Below, piece after piece: positions 33,745 to 35,760 of a DNA stretch of 35,760 nucleotides. Source of the stretch: an uncultured Desulfuromonadales bacterium (GTDB lineage: Bacteria; Desulfobacterota; Desulfuromonadia; Desulfuromonadales; Geopsychrobacteraceae); the NCBI GenBank assembly GCA_945787295.1, contig CALZHQ010000046.1:1-35760 (forward strand). The letters are read 5' to 3'. The notes below the pieces were generated by a model. The model ran no database searches, was not told where the DNA came from, and saw only the letters and a program-made list of their open reading frames with translations. The position numbers and the translations under genes are program-made. Numbering within the stretch: the stretch's first letter is position 1; every line of letters begins with the position of its first letter.

Positions 33745-34656
33745 GTGCAACCGAAACGTATACTGATACTCAGTGATGGCAAGCCAGGGCATTTGAATCA
33801 GTCAATCGCCTTTGCCAAACATCTTGGCTATGACTACGATATTTGCCCAGTCGCTTTTAAAAATCGGTTCGCGAAAGCGCTTTCTTACCTGGCGGATCGC
33901 TGCCATTTGCGTTTGATAGGTTTGCTCCGGTTAGAACCGATAACAGGTCGCTATCGGGCGGTTGTCTCTGCCGGGTCTGAGACTTATTACGCAAATCGCG
34001 TCATGGCAGGTAAGTTGAGGGCGAAGTCTGTTACGATCATGTTGCCCAAAGGCTATCGATATGATTTCGATCTGATTATTGCCCAGCAACATGATAATCC
34101 GCCCGAGCAAGACAACATTGTCTGTCTGCCGATCAACCTGACTTATGTTGAACCTAAAGGGTTGATCGTTCCAGAAAAAGGCCATCGCTACATTTCTCTG
34201 ATTATCGGGGGAGATAGTAAACATGCGCCACTTGATCCCGCTGGTTTGCGTGAACACGTCGCGCAGATTTTTACGTTGTTTCCTGAGCATGAGTTCTGGT
34301 TGACGACCTCGCGGAGAACATCGCCAGAGGTCGAGACAGTTTTGCGTCAATTTAACTGGTCCCGGGCCGTTTATTATTCACAGGAACAGATCAATCCGAT
34401 CCCCGATTTTCTGGCTCACAGCGAGTACCTGTTTATAACTTCCGACTCAACGTCGATGATTAGCGAGGCCGTCAGTTTCGGCTCCGCTTGTGTTGAGGTG
34501 CTGCCTGGCGAAGGTACGTTGACGGCGCCGGGCAAGTTGAACCGGATGATAAATTATTTAACGGATATCGACTCATTACATATGTTTGATTCTACCATTG
34601 GGATGGCTAACAAGAAGCTAGATTTGGCACGAAATTTAGGTGGGACTGAATTATGA
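33745..34656 (+). CDS. ELM1-like (DUF1022) protein, GT-B-like
   Basis: A 303-residue protein of the family named after plant mitochondrial fission factor ELM1 (DUF1022). It is found in bacteria next to LPS genes. Features are SDGKPGHLNQS at the N-terminus, LPINLTYVEP, the LIIGGDSKHAP turn, and SDSTSMISEAVSFG near residue 235. These recall the nucleotide-sugar region of GT-B glycosyltransferases. A role as a core sugar transferase is likely from context but unproven. The start is the GTG at 33745, nine bases after the Trm112-like gene, with AAGGG upstream. It shares ATGA with the next glycosyltransferase. Confidence 0.82.
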   Translation: MQPKRILILSDGKPGHLNQSIAFAKHLGYDYDICPVAFKNRFAKALSYLADRCHLRLIGLLRLEPITGRYRAVVSAGSETYYANRVMAGKLRAKSVTIMLPKGYRYDFDLIIAQQHDNPPEQDNIVCLPINLTYVEPKGLIVPEKGHRYISLIIGGDSKHAPLDPAGLREHVAQIFTLFPEHEFWLTTSRRTSPEVETVLRQFNWSRAVYYSQEQINPIPDFLAHSEYLFITSDSTSMISEAVSFGSACVEVLPGEGTLTAPGKLNRMINYLTDIDSLHMFDSTIGMANKKLDLARNLGGTEL

Positions 34657-35760
34657 GGGTGGTGCAGTTGCTACCGGAATTAAACGAAGGAGGTGTTGAG
34701 AGGGGGGTCGTTGAACTTAACCGTGAGTTGGTGAAAAAAGGGGTTGAGTCTCTGCTGACGGTGGTTTACATGTCACGTTTGATGTTGTCAGTAAAAACCC
34801 ACTGACGATGCCGTTAAGGGTATTGCAGTTAAGGAAAATATTACAAGGTTTAGAACCGGATATTTTGCATGCACGAAGCCGGGTTCCGGCCTGGCTGGCA
34901 TATCTGGCCAATAAATCTCTTAAGCTGCCTTTTATCACGACAGTTCACGGATTCAACAGTGTCAATGCCTACAGTCGGGTGATGACCTATGGTGATAAAG
35001 TTATTTGTGTAAGCAATGCCATAAAGGAATATGTACAGAAGCACTACCAGGTGCCGGAGGACAAGATCAGGGTTGTCCCGCGCGGAGTCGATTTGAATCT
35101 GTTCAGTCCGGATCACCTTGACCAGGATTTTCTTGATGCCTTCAAGGTGCAATTCCAGCTTGAGGGGCGACTGGTTGTCACGACTGTCGGGCGCATCACC
35201 CAGCTAAAAGATTATGAGACCTTTATCCGCGGGATCGTGTCTGTACAGAAAAAGATTCCGCATATTTGTGGTTTGATTGTCGGCGGTGTTCGTCAGGATA
35301 AGATCAGTTATCTTGACTCCCTTCAGCGACTTGTAAAAGATCTGGGTGCTGAAGAGCTTATCTTGTTTGCCGGCAGCCAGGACAAAATAGCGGAAATTTA
35401 TGCATTGAGTGACATTGTCGTTTCGAGCTCGAAAAAGCCTGAAAGTTTTGGTCGGACGGCAGCAGAGGCCCTGGCAAAGAATGTGCCCGTGATTGCGACC
35501 AATCACGGAGGAGTGCTGGATATCGTGGTTCCTGGTCAAACCGGGCGGCTTTTTGAACCTGAAGCTTTAGAGGGTTTTGTTGAGGCCCTGCTCACTGTCT
35601 GTGATGATAAACGGGATGGTTTGAGAGACGTGGTTATTAACTGTTTTTCTTTAGGGAAAATGGTAGAAGGATATTTAAAAGTCTATAAAAGTCTGTATGT
35701 TAGTAGCTCTTGTGAAACTGAAACATCCTCGATTGGATCAATAATGGAGAAACATGTTTT
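34653..35760 (+). pseudogene. Glycosyltransferase family 4 (LPS core type), broken near its N-terminus and cut by the window end
   Basis: A GT-B retaining glycosyltransferase that would add a sugar to the LPS core. The ATG at 34653 overlaps the ELM1-like stop. The N-terminus is VVQLLPELNEGGVERGVVEL, the donor/acceptor start typical of the family. The first frame stops at 34803-34805. The rest continues in another frame from about 34757 (DGGLHVTFDVVSKNPL). It stays open through HARSRVPAWLAY, TTVHGFNSV, the VGRITQLKDYETF motif and the KPESFGRTAAEALA donor-binding motif to the window end. Compared with remembered homologues, about 12 residues (the SAGG.LV segment) are missing at the break, so a short deletion is likely. 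An assembly error is possible. The true end is outside the window. Confidence 0.8.

Overview
The window looks like a chromosomal segment of a Gram-negative deltaproteobacterium of the Desulfuromonadales (Geobacter/Desulfuromonas/Pelobacter-like). This rests on remembered gene order and protein style, not on a database search. It has a complete outer-membrane biogenesis and lipid A block, an rpsA-sppA-ihfB start, and large sensor proteins typical of that group. No phage, IS element, CRISPR array, tRNA or rRNA was seen.

Layout. (1) 1-3155, plus strand: rpsA with a strong terminator, sppA, and ihfB with a terminator. (2) 3156-3605: a gap without a protein gene, holding a minus-strand 6S RNA gene (ssrS). 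Its -35 box overlaps the -35 box of a plus-strand promoter for the next gene. (3) 3606-5968, plus strand: an RluA-type pseudouridine synthase, lgt and a HAD phosphatase, closed by a terminator that can serve both strands. (4) 10328-5984, minus strand: a four-gene signalling operon. It encodes a small two-helix membrane protein, a 1072-residue SLC5 transporter-STAC-GAF-SpoIIE phosphatase fusion, a STAS anti-anti-sigma protein and an RsbW-like kinase. Together these form a partner-switching module with a transporter-like sensor. (5) 10580-18854, plus strand: a TPR lipoprotein, a LolB-like lipoprotein, an oligopeptide ABC transporter set (binding protein broken by an apparent deletion, then two permeases), an NTF2-like protein, mutM and a hotdog thioesterase. 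A stand-alone MshEN (c-di-GMP-binding type) protein lies between the two permease genes. (6) 18995-27553, plus strand: lysS, lolC/E, lolD, bamA, skp/ompH, lpxD, fabZ and lpxA, ended by a hairpin. (7) 27634 to the window end, plus strand: lpxB, msbA, a DUF374 acyltransferase, waaA, lpxK, a 55-residue Trm112/YcaR-like zinc protein, an ELM1-like protein, and a glycosyltransferase that is also broken by an apparent short deletion and runs off the window.

How it fits together. Regions 6 and 7 form an envelope-building line. LolCD releases lipoproteins, BamA and Skp handle outer-membrane proteins, and LpxD/FabZ/LpxA/LpxB/LpxK with WaaA make Kdo-lipid A. MsbA flips it, and the DUF374, ELM1-like and glycosyltransferase genes probably finish the core. 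lpxI/lpxH and lpxC are not in the window.

The most interesting points are the SLC5-STAC-GAF-SpoIIE partner-switch operon, the tandem MshEN protein inside a peptide-transporter operon, the 6S RNA gene with its overlapping divergent promoter, and two genes that each lost a short expected segment at what may be a short direct repeat.
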